Made by a program: the position numbers and the translations under genes. This document shows, piece by piece, positions 19,832-32,607 of a stretch of DNA of 64,000 nt (the first letter of the stretch is position 1; the number at the start of each line of letters is the position of its first letter). The notes under the pieces are model-generated. The model worked only from the letters and a program-made list of their open reading frames with translations. It did no database searches and had not been told where the DNA came from. The DNA lies in NCBI GenBank assembly GCA_037974965.1, contig JBBPFI010000009.1, forward strand, positions 1 to 64,000, in the 5' to 3' direction. The stretch is from Dacryopinax spathularia. Taxonomy: Eukaryota; Basidiomycota; Dacrymycetes; Dacrymycetales; Dacrymycetaceae.

Positions 19832-22800
19832 CTAGATAGTCAGCCATTCTTCGTACAGAGCTTGGGCAATATCCGCCCCGCCAGTCGTTGCATAAATGAG
19901 CGATAGGTTGTAAGCAGCCTCTTTGACCGGGGCGTGAGCAGGTATGGTCTCTCCAGACTGCAAGCGTTTGCGGGCAATATCCAGTGCGCGGCGATAGTGT
20001 TTCGAGGCCAGATGCAGGATGTTGAGATGGTGGAAGTATCGTCCAAAGTTATACTCGATCTCTTCTGCATATTCGTTCAGGGATTGCCGGAGGTTGCGAT
20101 AGCGGGTAAGGAAGGCGAGACCTTGAACGATCTGGTGATGTCGGTTGTCAGATTGACGCTGCATGGATCTGCCCACGTAGGACACCGCCAGACAGAGACA
20201 CGACAACGGGTCATACGGGTCGACGTCATATGCGTGCATGAAATAAACTGGAGAAGCAGTCAGAAGGTGACGTTATTTCGAGGAGGTAGACATACAGAGT
20301 GAGGATTGGTAGCTTTTCGACGACATCAGCATCTGTCCGTAGGTCGCATACAGCACCGGATTTGGCTTGGTGGGCAAAGCACCTTTCCGCAGTCCTGGCC
20401 TCTCCTTCAAGATCTGCCTCCGAACATTCTGCATGGACACGCTTGTTCCGCGTTGCTGCTCGGCTTCCTCGCCTGACGACGCGTCATTCATGTCGGCGTC
20501 TTCATTCTCCATGGCGATAGGGAGTCTCGAATTAGCCGTCCACCGTCCTTGCTTGTGCCAAACCATTCGCTCCCCTCGGAGGGCAGCTTGCGTAGTCTTG
20601 ACCTCCCGGTTGAGGAACTTGGCGAGGGAGGTATCGATGAAGGCAAGATATCCTTCAATATTGGTACCGAAAGCAGCAAGCATAATTCGATACGCGTCGT
20701 TGTTGAACTGGTTCTGGTACATGATCCTCCGGCACAATGCCCTTATACTCGGGTAATCTCCGTCGTGAACGGCGATAGCTACTTTGCGTGTGAATACGTG
20801 TGTAACAAACGATAGTGCACAACTGACCGAGTAAGGCCAGGTTGAGCGTATCCTGATCTTTGGAAGAGTTGTAAACGACAGAGTAGCTGACATGGCGAAG
20901 TATGTTCGTGGCTTCGAAGGAATCGCCTCGACGGACAAGCCGAAAACTAAACTACATCATGGCGTCAGATACACGAAGGGCCGTGGTGAAGACGGCACGC
21001 ACTGTAACGAAGAGTTGAAGCCATTCCTGGAAGGTGATGCCTCGAAAGGAGGTGGTATCCAGCTTAACTGATGGCTGTGACTCCTCGGCGTCTTCTATTG
21101 ACTCTTGCAGCCTAGCAGAGATATCGGCTACGTCCTGATCGATGTTCGCACTCCTCTTCTGATTCTGCCGATTCAGAGCCGGAAACTTTCCCCACCACCC
21201 TGTATATTCTCTAGTCTGTTGTTCGGTGAGACCATGAGGAAAGCGGAAGAATTGAGGGCACTGACGGGATCTGAAAGGAACAGCGCACGAGACTGTCGGA
21301 ACATGTCCACCAGACGCCTGGCTTGGAACATCCACTCTTCCAATGCAAGCGTGTCTCCCGCCTCCGCTCTCTCTTCGAAGCTTTTCAGACGTTGGTAAAT
21401 TGCTTGCGCGATCTCCGTCCGTTGCTCTTCCAGGGCTAGCTTCTCCTCTGCTGTCGCAGCCCTTCTGGTCGTCGCGCGAGCTTCTTGGAATACCGTGTTC
21501 TCACTACTCTCCTGCTCGCCTTGCGTCTCGGCGTCTCTCTCTTGCTGTCTTGACCGCTTGACTGGAGGAAATCAGTGGGCGATCACACAGTCAATCGATG
21601 TACCCACTCTGCAGCACCAGCTCATACGCGCGTTCCAGCTGTCCACTCGCCTCCAACAACTCGACAAGATCCAGTTTCGCTTCCAAACTATCAGGAGCAG
21701 CTTCGATGACTACATGCACTTCAGTTCTTGCCCGGCAGACTTCCAAAAAAGCAGCAGCACGTACCTTGTTCCAGCACTTGGATGGCATCGGCAAGTCTGC
21801 CGAGATTTCGGAGACATCGGCCCATCTGCATGAGAAGATGCCGGCTGACGATCTGGGAACGGATCATGCTCAGAGCGAGATACGCGGCCAGCACTGTTGG
21901 CACGCACCTCTGCCGTCCCGTGCACATCGTCATACGCGGCGTATGCTTCCTCCCACAGCCCTCTCTCGAAGTAGGCATCGCCGATCTCCATCATGTACTC
22001 CGAGTACTCGGGATGCAGCCCACGGTCCATCGAGCGGATGACGTCCACGTGGATCTGCACGACGCGTAAGGAGTGGCCTTCGTTGCGGGCAGCTGAAGAG
22101 CCTACCTGAGCCTCGGCATCATCACCCGTCTTGAGCCTAGCAACGGCCAGTCTGTGCCTGAGCTCGTACGGCAGAGGATGAAATCCAGGCGCGACCTCCT
22201 GATCTTCTTCATCTTGACCCTCCAAGGCCTCCCTCACAAACCCCTGCGGATCGTACTCCCGATCATCCTCCACCATATCCCAGAACGTCTCCGCCGACCG
22301 ATACTGCAGCCACCGCGTGCCCGACTTGACCGTCTGGATCGCGAGATCGGGAGTGCCGGTGCTGATGTGCAAGTCGGCGAGGATGGAGAGGGACGGGATA
22401 CCGAAGAGATCCTCGTTCGGCGGGAACTGGCGGTAGAAGTCGAATGCGGCTTGATATAGCTGGAGCGCGCGCGGGAGGTCGTTCAGCTCGAGACAGATCT
22501 GGTAGATCTGGAGCAGGACGTTCGGGTTGTGCGGATGGAGCTCGAGCAGATCTGTGAATCCTTTCAGGGCCTGCGGTTGGGTCAGAGAACATTCCACTCC
22601 CGGGCAATACGACGCGACGAACAGGCTCGTAGTCGCCTAGGCCTTTCAGCAGGAACGCTCGGTCCCAGATCGCATCCTCATCTGTGCGATCTATCTGGAT
22701 CGCCTTCCTGTAGCAATACAGCGCTTGACGTGGAAGGTTCAGTTGCCTACAATCCATCAGCATTCAGTTGTGGAGCAAAGCGAACACCCGCATACAAAGA

Positions 22801-23648
22801 CTCGGCAGCCAGCTGCTTCCACGTCTCAGCCTCGTTCGTCATATGCGCCTTGACGATCCTAAACTTCAGCGCGGCGTCCTCGTCCCCCATGTCAGAGTAA
22901 ACACCGGCAAGCACGCTGTATCCCTCCGCCGCGCGGGGCTCGATCCGCACAGCTTCTTGGGCGCAGCGGATCGCCTCCTCCAAGTTTTGCTCGACGAACG
23001 CGGTCTGAGCTGCGCTGAGCAGGTTGCGCACTTCTTCCGAGTATTGCGTGCGGCCTCTCTGTGGCGTACTGTCAGCGTGCACTCGAAGGACACGGAGCGA
23101 AGGGACGCACTCGACGGCCACTCTTCCTGGGCTTTCCGATCCTCGCTGCCGCACGGAGATGTTGCCGGAGGTCCATCTCCTGCTCCGCCATGCTTCGCTC
23201 CTTCTGGTTCGTACCGTCACCAGTCTCATCCGCTTGATTCATCTCATTCACGAGAGCCCTGCTCAATGTCAGCACGATGGCAATGTATAGTAGGCTCAAG
23301 AGCGTACTGAAAGTCATCCTGGATGTCGTCTTCTCCCTCTTCTCCGGCTGGCGCTCTCCCAGTAAGAGCAGGATCGATCGCCATCCCTTCCTCTTGCTCG
23401 CTCTCCTCATCCGTATAGTCCTCATCCTCGCCATAGTCCGACCCTCCTGCCACAAACTATCAGCCAATAGAACCGCTCCAGCTCGCCCTGGTCCACTCAC
23501 CACCGGAAATGTCGCTCTCCGTTAGGACGTCCTCCTCGTCCATATCCGGGAACAGCTCCGCCACCTCCTGCCAACTAAGCGCACCATCATTGTACCTTTC
23601 AGGAGGTTTTGGCTGTCGTGTCGAGCTTCGTGTTACGCGCTGTGACAT
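19832..23648 (-). CDS. TFC4: Transcription factor IIIC TPR subunit (tau131/Sfc4-like)
   Basis: TFIIIC binds the A and B boxes of tRNA genes and recruits TFIIIB for RNA polymerase III; this TPR subunit is the assembly scaffold. The product starts MSQRVTRSSTRQPKPPERYN at 23648 (an upstream in-frame ATG at 23798 is possible). It continues with a long acidic stretch (DYGEDEDYTDEESEQEE), a basic NQKERSMAEQEMDLRQHLRA region, then TPR arrays: LEEAIRCAQEAVRIEPRAAE, QALYCYRKAIQIDRTDEDAI, ALQLYQAAFDFYRQFP, YFERGLWEEAYAAYDDV, LEAKLDLVELLEASGQLERA. The last exon (from 20239) has HYRRALDIARKRL and ends ALYEEWLTI. Many introns of about 50 nt interrupt it. It lies divergent to the IML2-like gene. Confidence 0.85.
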
Positions 23649-24153
23649 GGTCACCGCTGCTGCAGTGAGCAGTCGACGAGCACCTGCACCGCGACCTTTC
23701 CTTTCAGGGCAGCCCAAACTCGTGCGCGTGGCGTTGCGAGATTTCAGAGATGGGGCGGAACCGACGAAACCCGTGCCGGGGAAAAGGGAAGGGTTCATAG
23801 GAGGGTAAGAGGGTGTGTCATGTATGCTTAGTCAAGCTATTTTTGTGCGCCGGCCGAATTCGCACGCGCCCCAAATGAAGCGTGGATTCCGAGTTGGGCG
23901 GTTATGGGCGTTGGCGGGTGTGGACGTAAGAACATCGAACACAAAACGTAGTAAAGAGCAATCTGTACTACATCCAGCAACATTGGTCGCCTACTGCTGC
24001 TTTACAATTATCTAGTGCTATAATCTTGGCTGTCTAGTGAACAGGTCGTCATCTATCATTCCTGTCCATCACCCGACCATACGGAGCATCTTCCCGGGAT
24101 ATTCCATTGCATAGGAGCAGCCGAACAACCCCTACCCCCTGATTTAGCCCAAA
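23649..24153. promoter_or_regulatory. Divergent promoter region, TFC4 and IML2-like gene
   Basis: 505 bp between two divergent start codons. It contains a possible N-terminal extension frame of TFC4 up to 23798. No factor site is assigned. Confidence 0.45.
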
Positions 24154-26704
24154 ATGGCCGCACCAAAACCCACCGAGCGGCAGGACGGCGACAGCGGCAG
24201 TGACGAAGGATACGAGACGCCCATCGAGGACGCGCCCGCCACGCCATACAGCGAGATCTCCGACTTTACGAGCACGACCCGCTCATTCGGGACGACACCG
24301 TCCACCGCAACGAGCATGAGCAGCATGCGGAGCGAGATCTCCAATCTGTCCACGTCGAGCTACTCGAAAGAGGACGCGCTGGAGGACCTGCCGTACGTGC
24401 ATCATATCCTCCAGCTGTTCCTGTCGAGCAAGATGGTCGAGGCGGAGGAGCTGGTCAGGGAGGGCGACCCGAGGAAGGAGAGGCTGTATTTCTCCACGGC
24501 GTGGTCTATCATCCAGGCTATCAAGGCTATGATGTCTTTCGACGATCAAGTGAGCTCTCATCTGCCTCGCATACCATAGAAGACCGTCAGCTAACCTTGC
24601 TGATCAGGAACTCGCTTCCGCAATAGAAGACGCGAGGCATACGACCGAAGTCGCCCAGCGACATCGAAAGCCCGCGCCAGGAATCGCTTCCCGAGTAGCA
24701 GGACTAGTGACGGGCGGCACCGGCGTCCCATTCGTGAAGAGCATGACGGACGTAGAGCGGCACGCTGAGCTCGTGTACGCAGAGACATTGCTCATCAAGG
24801 CCGTGCTGGGCATAGTGAGCAGCGGCGACTGGCTGGCATTTGTCAAGGAAGCGTACGCCCCAATACCCCCACTCCGTTCTGCGGCACATGATCTCACATC
24901 ATACGTCTCTAAAGGTTGCATATGCGCTCCGCACTGAATATCTACAAAAGCCTGGACCAGTTCGTCCAGCAGATGGACAAGGAAGCGGCTGCACGAGGCG
25001 AAGGACCAGAGGACGAGGACATCGACCAGGATTTCCGGTCGGGCGTCCTTCTCGGCATGGGGATCAACGCGCTCGTACTTTCCTTACTCCCAAGCAAGGT
25101 CATCACGGTCCGTACAACTTCCTTCCACGCAGCGTTAGATGAAGCGGAAGCGCTGATAGCGATATGCCCCAGATCGTCGAGCTGTTCGGCTACAAGTCGG
25201 ATCGACAGCACGCACTCAAGTTGCTGGCCAAACCGGGCGGGTGGAGCAAAGACAAGGACGAGCCCGCGATCGACGCCGAGCACGAAGGGATCCGCCGCTG
25301 TGTCTGCGATATGGTGCTCATCCTGTTCCATCTCGTGCTCAACTCGATCACATTCGCGGGCGTGGATGTAAAGTTTGCGGAGAAGATGTTGAACTGGAAT
25401 TTGAAGCGGTTTCCGGAAGGTGCGCCGAGCCTCTCTCTACCGCGGCTCCGCGGCGGGTGCTGACACGAGCGAAATAGGCGTGTTCTACCTCTTCATGCAA
25501 GGGCGGCTACACGTCTCCCAGTCCCAGCCCAAGCTCGCCATCGCCGCATACGACCGCGCCGCCCAGATCCAGAAAGAGTACGTGCAGCTACAGCATGTTG
25601 CCTACTGGGAACAGGGCCTCCTGTGGATGTCGATGGGCGACCTGGACGCTGCCATCTCCTGCTGGCGAAAGCTGGTCAACAACTCGTCCTGGAGCAAAGC
25701 GGTCTACACGTATGCCCTGGCAAGCTGTCTCGTCCAGACGGGCGACGCGGGCAAGATCGCCGAAGCGGACAAACTGATGAAGCTCGTCCCGACGTACAAG
25801 CAACGCATAGCGGGCAAGTCCATCCCCGTCGAGAAGTTCACAGCGCGCAAAGCGCGCAAGTTCCAGTCGCAGGGGAACCGCCTTCTGCTCCCGGCGTTCG
25901 AGTTTGTGCTCATTATGCAGGTGCTGGGACATATCCCGCCCAAGATCTTGAATGATAACGTCCTCCCGCTTGTGCGGAAGGAGATCGAAGCGCTGAGGAG
26001 TAGTAATCCGAAGAAATGGGGAAATGGGACCGGATACTGGGATGACCTGTGCTTGGCTCGGTGGATGGAGGGTGTCTGCTTGCGGTATATCGCTTACCCC
26101 GTACGTCACTCTTCCCTTCGAAGAGGAACATATCGACCTGACTGATGTGATGTAGGACCCGGACGCCGTGCTTGGGGAGGACGACAAGGTGGATATCTCG
26201 CAGCAAGAGACAGGAAAGGCAGCGCTCGCGGCCTATCTAGAGGTCTTGGAGAACGGACCAAAGATCGAGCTTGATCATTATATTGTGTATTACACCCGTG
26301 CGTCCTCTTTTCTCTTCACAATTGCAACCGAGGCGCTGACGTCCTCTCGTAGACTACGACCTAGGTCGATTATACGCCTGCATGGGGAATATCCCGGAGG
26401 CGAAGAAGCATCTTGAGTTGGTCATGTCGGGAAAGACGCTTGAAGTGAACCCGAGCGGTAAGAAGGTATGTACGCTCGTTGCTGGACGGGAGGTACAGGA
26501 CTGACCTATATCGTAGGGCAAATACAGTCTCGAGGTGATTCATTCTCGTATTCCTTTCCGCTCGTCAACCGTCGCTTACTATTTCTTGTAGAATGCTCTC
26601 ATGGTTCGGACACATGCAGCGGCCGTACGTCTTACTCCGCACCTTCTAACAGCAGCGACTAACGCATTCCACAGGAGGCCCTCGATCAAGGACGTGCTGT
26701 ATAA
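24154..26704 (+). CDS. IML2: IML2/TTC39 family TPR protein (inclusion body clearance)
   Basis: Homologue of yeast Iml2, a protein linked to lipid-droplet-dependent clearance of inclusion bodies, and of metazoan TTC39. The first exon encodes a Ser/Thr-rich acidic leader (MAAPKPTERQDGDSGSDEG), then DLPYVHHILQLFLSSKMVEA and TAWSIIQAIKAMMSFDDQ. Later segments carry SRVAGLVTGG, HAELVYAETLLIKAVLGI, RSGVLLGMGINALVLSLLP, IVELFGYKSDRQHALKLL, WNLKRFPEG, FYLFMQGRLHVSQSQPKLAI, QLQHVAYWEQGLLWMSMGDL and a C-terminal HYDLGRLYACMGNIPEAKKH. These landmarks appear in the order expected for the family. About nine short introns separate them. The final tiny exon encodes EALDQGRAV and ends with TAA at 26702-26704. 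Confidence 0.9.
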
Positions 26705-27637
26705 TCACCAATTCTACTACAACTGCATCGGTTCAGTGCCGCCCGGTCTTCTCAATGCTGTGACCGTCCGGGCCCCACCATGGGCCCCACCTGGCTTCGG
26801 GCCAGAACATCAAACTCGCCTCCGTCCCAGCTATTCGACGACTTTTTTCCATCTCACGTCACACTGCATCTGTCACAAGTCTGTTATTTTATGCTGCACC
26901 TTGCACCGCACTTTATTTTGTATACTAATGTCATAGAGCTTGCAGACTTGTTGTTTCGAACGTTAGACTTTAGGGGAGTGATTGTTAGGGTACTGGTCAC
27001 GAAAGTTCAATGCGATCAATCCTTGCGATTCCGAGACAAATATAAGGATCGGGGGCCATCTGAGACCCCGAATTGGTTGTGGTCCTTGATATTTTTGACT
27101 CGACGAAGCAACCCCAATAGGTTGTACGAAGAAACAAGATTTTCTAGATAGAGTTGCGATGCGAGGACCCGCCACAGCTCCGCTCTGCCGCCGGCATTTG
27201 CCTTCTGTAGCTTCCACTCTGCTTTTCGCATCACTTCTTTAACTTACCGCTATCGGTATAACAGAGACATGGTCATTCTGCTCTCATGACTGTGACGTGG
27301 GAAACCCGTGCAAATGGAAGGCGTTTCGTCGAACTCGAAGAGGCAGATGCCGGCAAATTGGAAGGCTGCCATGGTCTCGGACACTGAAGCGGCCGTCGCG
27401 GTGGAGCAGACTGCATTTAGGCCAACGAAGGAGCTACTCTGCGTTGAAGTCGAGAAGACTGTTCGCGCCTTGTCGGGTAGCCGCCCTGCGTGGGTATCAC
27501 GACTGCCAGAGACGGGCAAGATGTCCTCCCCTTTGGTGACTGTTCGATGACTGTCCACCGCCGCTGACCGCATGTCACGGTTATTTTTGCCGCAACTCAT
27601 CTGATCATTCGTGCCCGAATTCGTCCCTCCTGCTCAG
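26705..27637. other. Intergenic; possible unrecognised 5' exon of the following F-box gene
   Basis: About 930 bases. An 80-codon plus-strand frame (27308-27550) contains several ATGs but no recognisable domain. It might hold the start of the following F-box gene if another intron ends at the CAG at 27635-27637. Nothing else is seen. Confidence 0.35.
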
Positions 27638-28845
27638 ATACGTCGGAGCACCCGCAGTTCACCGGGAGGTATACCTACGACAGTTTCGAAACTGTGCCGG
27701 ACCAAGCTAGAGACATGGGTGAGCTTACTGATTACACCTGACGGACAAAACCGATCCTGAGTCAGGCATTAGATCCAGCCGATATCCCCCTTCCGCCTTC
27801 CGCATCTACCTCACAATCTCTTTCCTCTCAATGGTCGTCGAGCCTTTCCGTCTACTTCGACGCACAAGACTGGTCATCTTTGCCCGAATTGCCTCCTTCT
27901 CCTCCATGGGAAGACGACGACGCAGGATCGGAAGAGCCCGCTGCGACATTGCCCTCGCTGCAGACCGAAGCTCTCGCTTCATGCCCGGATGCCCCGCTTA
28001 TCTGTAGGGCAGCCGGCCCTGGTCCAGAAGACATAGCGAGCGCAGCCCTTCGTATTGATGGTCGTTCCTTCCCATGGTGGTCACCTCCCCTCTCGCCAAC
28101 CTCCTCGTTGGTCCCAGACGGCCAGAACATCCAAGCTGGTGCCGAACCCAGCCTCGAAAACGATAACGATTGCCTCGAACTCCGGACTGGAGCTGTATCA
28201 CCGAATCGTCCATCAGAACAACCCGGGCAATGCAGAACGTTGATGTTCAGCAGTCCATCCTGCCTCGAAACAAGCCGTCTTCCTAACGAGATGTGCTTCA
28301 TGGTACTATCACAATTAAGTCCTAGGGACGCTTTCCAATGCAGGCTTGTCTGCAAGGCCTGGTACAACGAATTTTGGTCCACCCTAGTGAAGTTCCGTTG
28401 GATTCGAGATATCAAGATATTTATCCGCGATCCTGAAGCATGGATTTTTGAGGAGTACTCACCGCTCACCTACCGCGGCCAGGAATTTGTACCGAAAGTT
28501 ATTCAGGAGGTCCCAACCGAGTCCGGGATGAAGTTCATGTGCCGCTTTCGCAGCGAGAGCCTCCCCGTGGTAGCCGGACATCCTCCGACCGCTTGGCTAA
28601 CACGCTCCGAGCCTGTGCAAGTCTTGTTCGATTTCATGGGGCAGCGCTACTGGGATGTCACAATACCTCTGCATCTGGATCGCGACGCCATGGAGCTCTC
28701 ACTCGACCTCAGAAGACTTATATGCTCGCTTCTTGGTCGAGACGAAGCCGCGTGGCCACGTGCGTACGAAATGCCGCAATGGATCTGGATTCCGCCACGT
28801 TATGCAAACACTACTGTGGGCGCATTCCGCCCTTATGTTTCGTGA
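27638..28845 (+). CDS. F-box protein (5' end uncertain)
   Basis: A long plus-strand frame ends with TGA at 28843-28845. Its middle carries a good F-box: LPNEMCFMVLSQLSPRDAFQ followed by CRLVCKAWYNEFWSTL. The C-terminal part (PVQVLFDFMGQRYWDVTIP; LSLDLRRLICSLLG) has no recognised repeat. Substrate recognition for an SCF ubiquitin ligase is the usual role of such proteins. A 47-nt intron at 27719-27765 (GTGAGC...TCAG) joins the main exon in frame to an upstream open segment that reaches at least 27638, but this segment has no ATG. The first in-frame ATG of the main exon is 28243, just before the F-box. So either an upstream first exon is missing here, or translation starts at 28243 (about 200 residues). 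Confidence 0.6.
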
Positions 28846-31132
28846 GGCTCTACCATACGTCGATGTCGCGTTGGAGCAACCTATTTACACCTTATGGAAC
28901 TGAGTGTTTTCTCTTGAGGGAAACCTTATGGAGAGTGTGGGCGAAGGGAAACTAGAGATCTTGAGATCAGGCATCTAGTGCAAGCAGTATGGGACAGCCG
29001 TGGAAGTGTGGCACACGCCTATTTCTCAACATGGTCAGTAGTAAGAGCAAGTTTCCCATGTCGGAGTGGATTGTCTGGGCACCTCCTCGATCAGACAGCT
29101 GGACCCGTTTGCTGCCCGCATCAGACCTGTCGTCCGCAGGCAATCACCCGATCGTGGATGGCTCCATGTGGCGTCACGTCAGCAGGCTTACGATCCAGAG
29201 CGTCGCCGCTTTGGACCCCTGCGGTCCCTTCGGATCTGCTCCCACTGAATCACCATGCATTTATATAGATTGATTGGATGAATGGACACGGAGGTAAGGA
29301 AGGAACGACTGAACGGGCTTTCAGCCAGGAATTCCGCACCTGCGGAAATAATGATAGCGTAATTCGAAACGAGTCCAGTCACAAGTCCCCTCCGCCAAAG
29401 GGTGATATCACAGTAGTACTTGGAATGAATTTGGTGGGTAAGGTAAGCGATGCAAAGAGGGCCGGGTGCAATGAGGTCGTTCCACATCTGCGGACTTGTG
29501 TGTTCCCGTGAAGTGGAACCATTGAGCAAGATCCCTTGGTGTGGAAATAGCAAGATCAGGTGGGATGATCAATATCTGTCACCGGAATTGTATTTTTTGA
29601 TGCAGCTGGGAACCCAACCTTCGCCTGTCAATCACTTATTGCGGGCTCCCCCTTGGTAGAAGTTCAAAGTCAGCTCGCGGGTGCCGGCCACGCAGCCGTG
29701 CGGTGTAAGGCGCGATGCCTCACAGATATGTCGAAGCCGTAAGATGGATGATGATCAGCATGCCGCGGAAGGCAGTGATGAGCTTCCTTTGTGCCGAGAA
29801 GCACGGAGAAGAGTCGGTCTTCTGATATCTAGATAGCTGGTCGGCAGTAACCGAATCACGGGCAGAACTATCAGAAATGGAGCGCACGAGTTGGTGCAAT
29901 ACATGCAGAGGAAGGGAAGACGATGGCAACGAGGAGCTGGGCGAAAGATAAGAATGAATGGAGCACCCCGAGGCTTCCGTGTCAACCACTAGACCGAAGA
30001 AGGGAAGGACGGCCCAAATTGTTATTTGTTTCCATGTTGGCTGACCCTTGATGACCCGGGGCGCACGGCGGGGAAGACTAGAGAACCATTGGGACGACGG
30101 AGGGAACGATGGGAATCTCAAAATACGGAAGAATATTCTGACAGGTCGACGACTGGGGTCCTTCCATCTTGCTTCCTGTCCAAGTTGGAGTCCCGCTTGG
30201 GAATTTATGTCGCGTTCTCGTTTCGGATGGGATAACGGGGCAAGGCACGCAGCAGACGGTGCGCTCTTCGAGGACGGTGATTGGTTCGCTTTCTCTGCTG
30301 ATCCCTTCGTCGTGACTTGCAGCGGTTTCCCATCTGACTCGTGGGCGAATCCTATCTGGGGCTGGGTTTGTTGCGGATCCAGGGATCCATGGGGGGGAAC
30401 CATTCCAGCTCTGACAACGAGTCTCATGAGGGCCAGCCATCGCGGATCAGCTGCGCGAATGGAATGAGGAGAATGGAAGGCGGGGTTTCGCTCTGGCCGC
30501 GCGCATCTTTCCGCCTTCGGGAATTCAAGGCACATCCGCATGGCGCTCGGGCCATTTTGTTTCCACCATAGCACGCCCGCAATCTCCTGCCGTTCCACTA
30601 TCGGCCTCCTGTCCTGCCCACACACCCCCGCACGCGTCATTTTTGGACGCATCCAGGGAAAGTCCCAATATCACCGCCTTCATGAAAGGCATGGAAGTAT
30701 TTGGGGGTCTCTCGCAGCACGGCCCTTACCAGTCCGGCCAAGGGAGCTAGCTGTGTCCAAATCGTTGTTATCCTTCTCAGCCCCCGCACATCGGAGACGG
30801 TGTGCTCACCAAACTGGTGGTGCCTGCTTCTTCCCTGGACTCCTCGGCTCCAGAAATGGATAGGGCACGCAGGTGCATTTAAACTCGACTGGCAACGGGA
30901 ACCTGGCCATCACAGGCTCGACCCCTCCCGTTTGACTCGCCACTGGTCTTCGCCCTGGTCCTAACTTCCCATTGTTCTGTCCTGCACCGCCGCCCATCGA
31001 AGCTCGTCAACACACTCACATATATCGCATCCCTTCTAGCGTTTGGCGCGTTGTCACCCTCGGAGGATCGCCGCTGCCTGTGAATCTTCCTGCTTACCTG
31101 GTTCTGGGATATTTGCAGCAAGAGCACTCACT
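28846..31132. promoter_or_regulatory. Long non-coding upstream region of the WOPR regulator
   Basis: About 2.3 kb with no supported gene. The plus strand at 28989-29273 has a 94-codon frame and the minus strand at 29720-30652 a 310-codon frame. Neither contains a recognisable domain; the minus one is Ser/Pro/Arg-rich and compositionally driven. Pyrimidine-rich sequence and the last few hundred bases before 31133 are suited to a long 5' leader. Master regulators of the WOPR class often have very long upstream regions, but this reading is inference. Confidence 0.4.
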
Positions 31133-32607
31133 ATGCATATGCAAAAGCCGACGCATTCCAACCTGCGTGGGTCTTTTTCGTCTCCTCCACGCGGCGACGA
31201 TCCGAGCTGAACTATCCAGAAATTCGAAATGCCCATGAAGCGCATATAGTAATGGAAGCCGTGCGTCGAGGGTGCGAGTTCTGCAGCTCCCCGAGATATT
31301 GCGTGCTGACGCGCTTTGGAAAACGATCAGGCAGCTACCTCTGATCTCCCGCCGGCTGAGCACGAGGGAGCGCCAAGAATTGATCAAACATGGCGCTGTC
31401 TTCGTCTGGGAGGAGTCCGATTACCGTGGGGGCATCGACCGAGGAGGAATCGAGCGCTGGACGGATGGATGCAAATGGTCTCAGTCGCGTATGCATGAAC
31501 CGTTTCTGCTCTATGAGCAGAAGGCGGAAATACCCAAGGAGGAAGCAGAGAAGCTATCCGGGGAGAAAAAGTACGCTGCAAGCGGGCTCGGGTCTTTAAA
31601 CACCTATAAGCTAACGGAGTCGCAGGGGGGACGCTGCCTCTAGGGCCCGCCGCCAAAATAGGCCGAATAAGCCGGACGGATTGACCAAACAGACCTATTC
31701 TGCCTTGCTTAATCCTGAAACCACCCCGCCTGGTCAAAAGCCTGCGAAGTGGCATCTTACCTGTTACTTCCTCAGGCCAAGTCTGACGGCACTCCCGATT
31801 GTGGAGAAGGATCCAATGCTAGCCAACATACGACCCGAACCAGGAACATTCGTAACCGCCAAAGGCCTCACTCGCCGAAAGAGCTCAGCTGCCTCATTGG
31901 ATCCCGCTGACAATGCATTATCTCGCCTGCACCCCGGCGGCAGCCAAAACGGCAGTACCATCTCCTTGCGCGGCTCCAACAGCAGCATCGCCGAAAACGA
32001 GAGCGACCTATCTATCTCCCCGAGTGTGAGCGCAAGCCCCCAATCACCATACGACCTACGTTATCCGGGGCACAGCCCTTGGTCGGGAGCCTCATCTCTC
32101 ACTGCCAACTCCCCACACACTCCACCGGCTCAATATGCTCTGCCACACTCGCCGCAGGCGGTACCAACACAATATCAGCAAGGTGTTCTACCTTCGTATC
32201 AATATCCTACACAGCAGACCGCCAGCTATTCGAATTCCGGACCACAAGTCCACCTCAGTCCGTCAATGTCGACCCATGCCAATTATCACATGTTCCAAGG
32301 TTCACCGCGGGAGAGCGTATCTCTTCCCCCCATTAGGACAATGCACTCCTCCGACCGTTCACGCCTGCCATCCGTGCAAATGGGTGCCTGGTGTGCTGCG
32401 GATACAGCCGGTCTGGGTGTACAGATGCCATTGCCGGTCATGAGTCATGGAGTGACTTACGGGGATGCGCAAGGTCTGGCCGACGGCCACGGTGTTGCCC
32501 ATGGCGCGAGATCACTCTATTACACGGAGACGACACTCTCTTCTCGGTCTCCGTACGAAGATGATCATCGCGTCTGGAACGGGAGTGTTGGTATCAAGCA
32601 CGAATGA
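31133..32607 (+). CDS. Gti1/Pac2 (WOPR) family transcription factor
   Basis: Fungal-specific DNA-binding regulator related to Wor1, Ryp1, Pac2 and Gti1, which govern morphological switching, development or effector expression. Four exons close in frame: 31133-31166, 31220-31271, 31331-31570 and 31626-32607 (435 residues). The first two tiny exons encode MHMQKPTHSNLQIRNAHEAH and EAVRRG. Exon 3 carries the first half of the WOPR box, LPLISRRLSTRERQELIKHG then AVFVWEE and ERWTDGCKWSQSR. Exon 4 opens with the second half, LTKQTYSALLN, KPAKWHLTCYF. The rest is a long Ser/Pro/Gln/Tyr-rich tail. The domain sits at the extreme N-terminus, normal for the family. The third intron contains CTAAC 18 nt before its acceptor. 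The first two coding exons are too small to be seen as ORFs. Confidence 0.92.

Noticed and set aside
29720-30652. 310-codon minus-strand open frame
   Set aside because: No domain, Ser/Pro/Arg-rich composition, no paralogue and no splice context; it lies in the upstream region of the WOPR gene.
31592-31625. 34-nt intron in the WOPR gene using a GTCTTT donor
   Set aside because: Too short; the upstream GTACGC donor at 31571 gives a 55-nt intron in the same frame with a good branch site.
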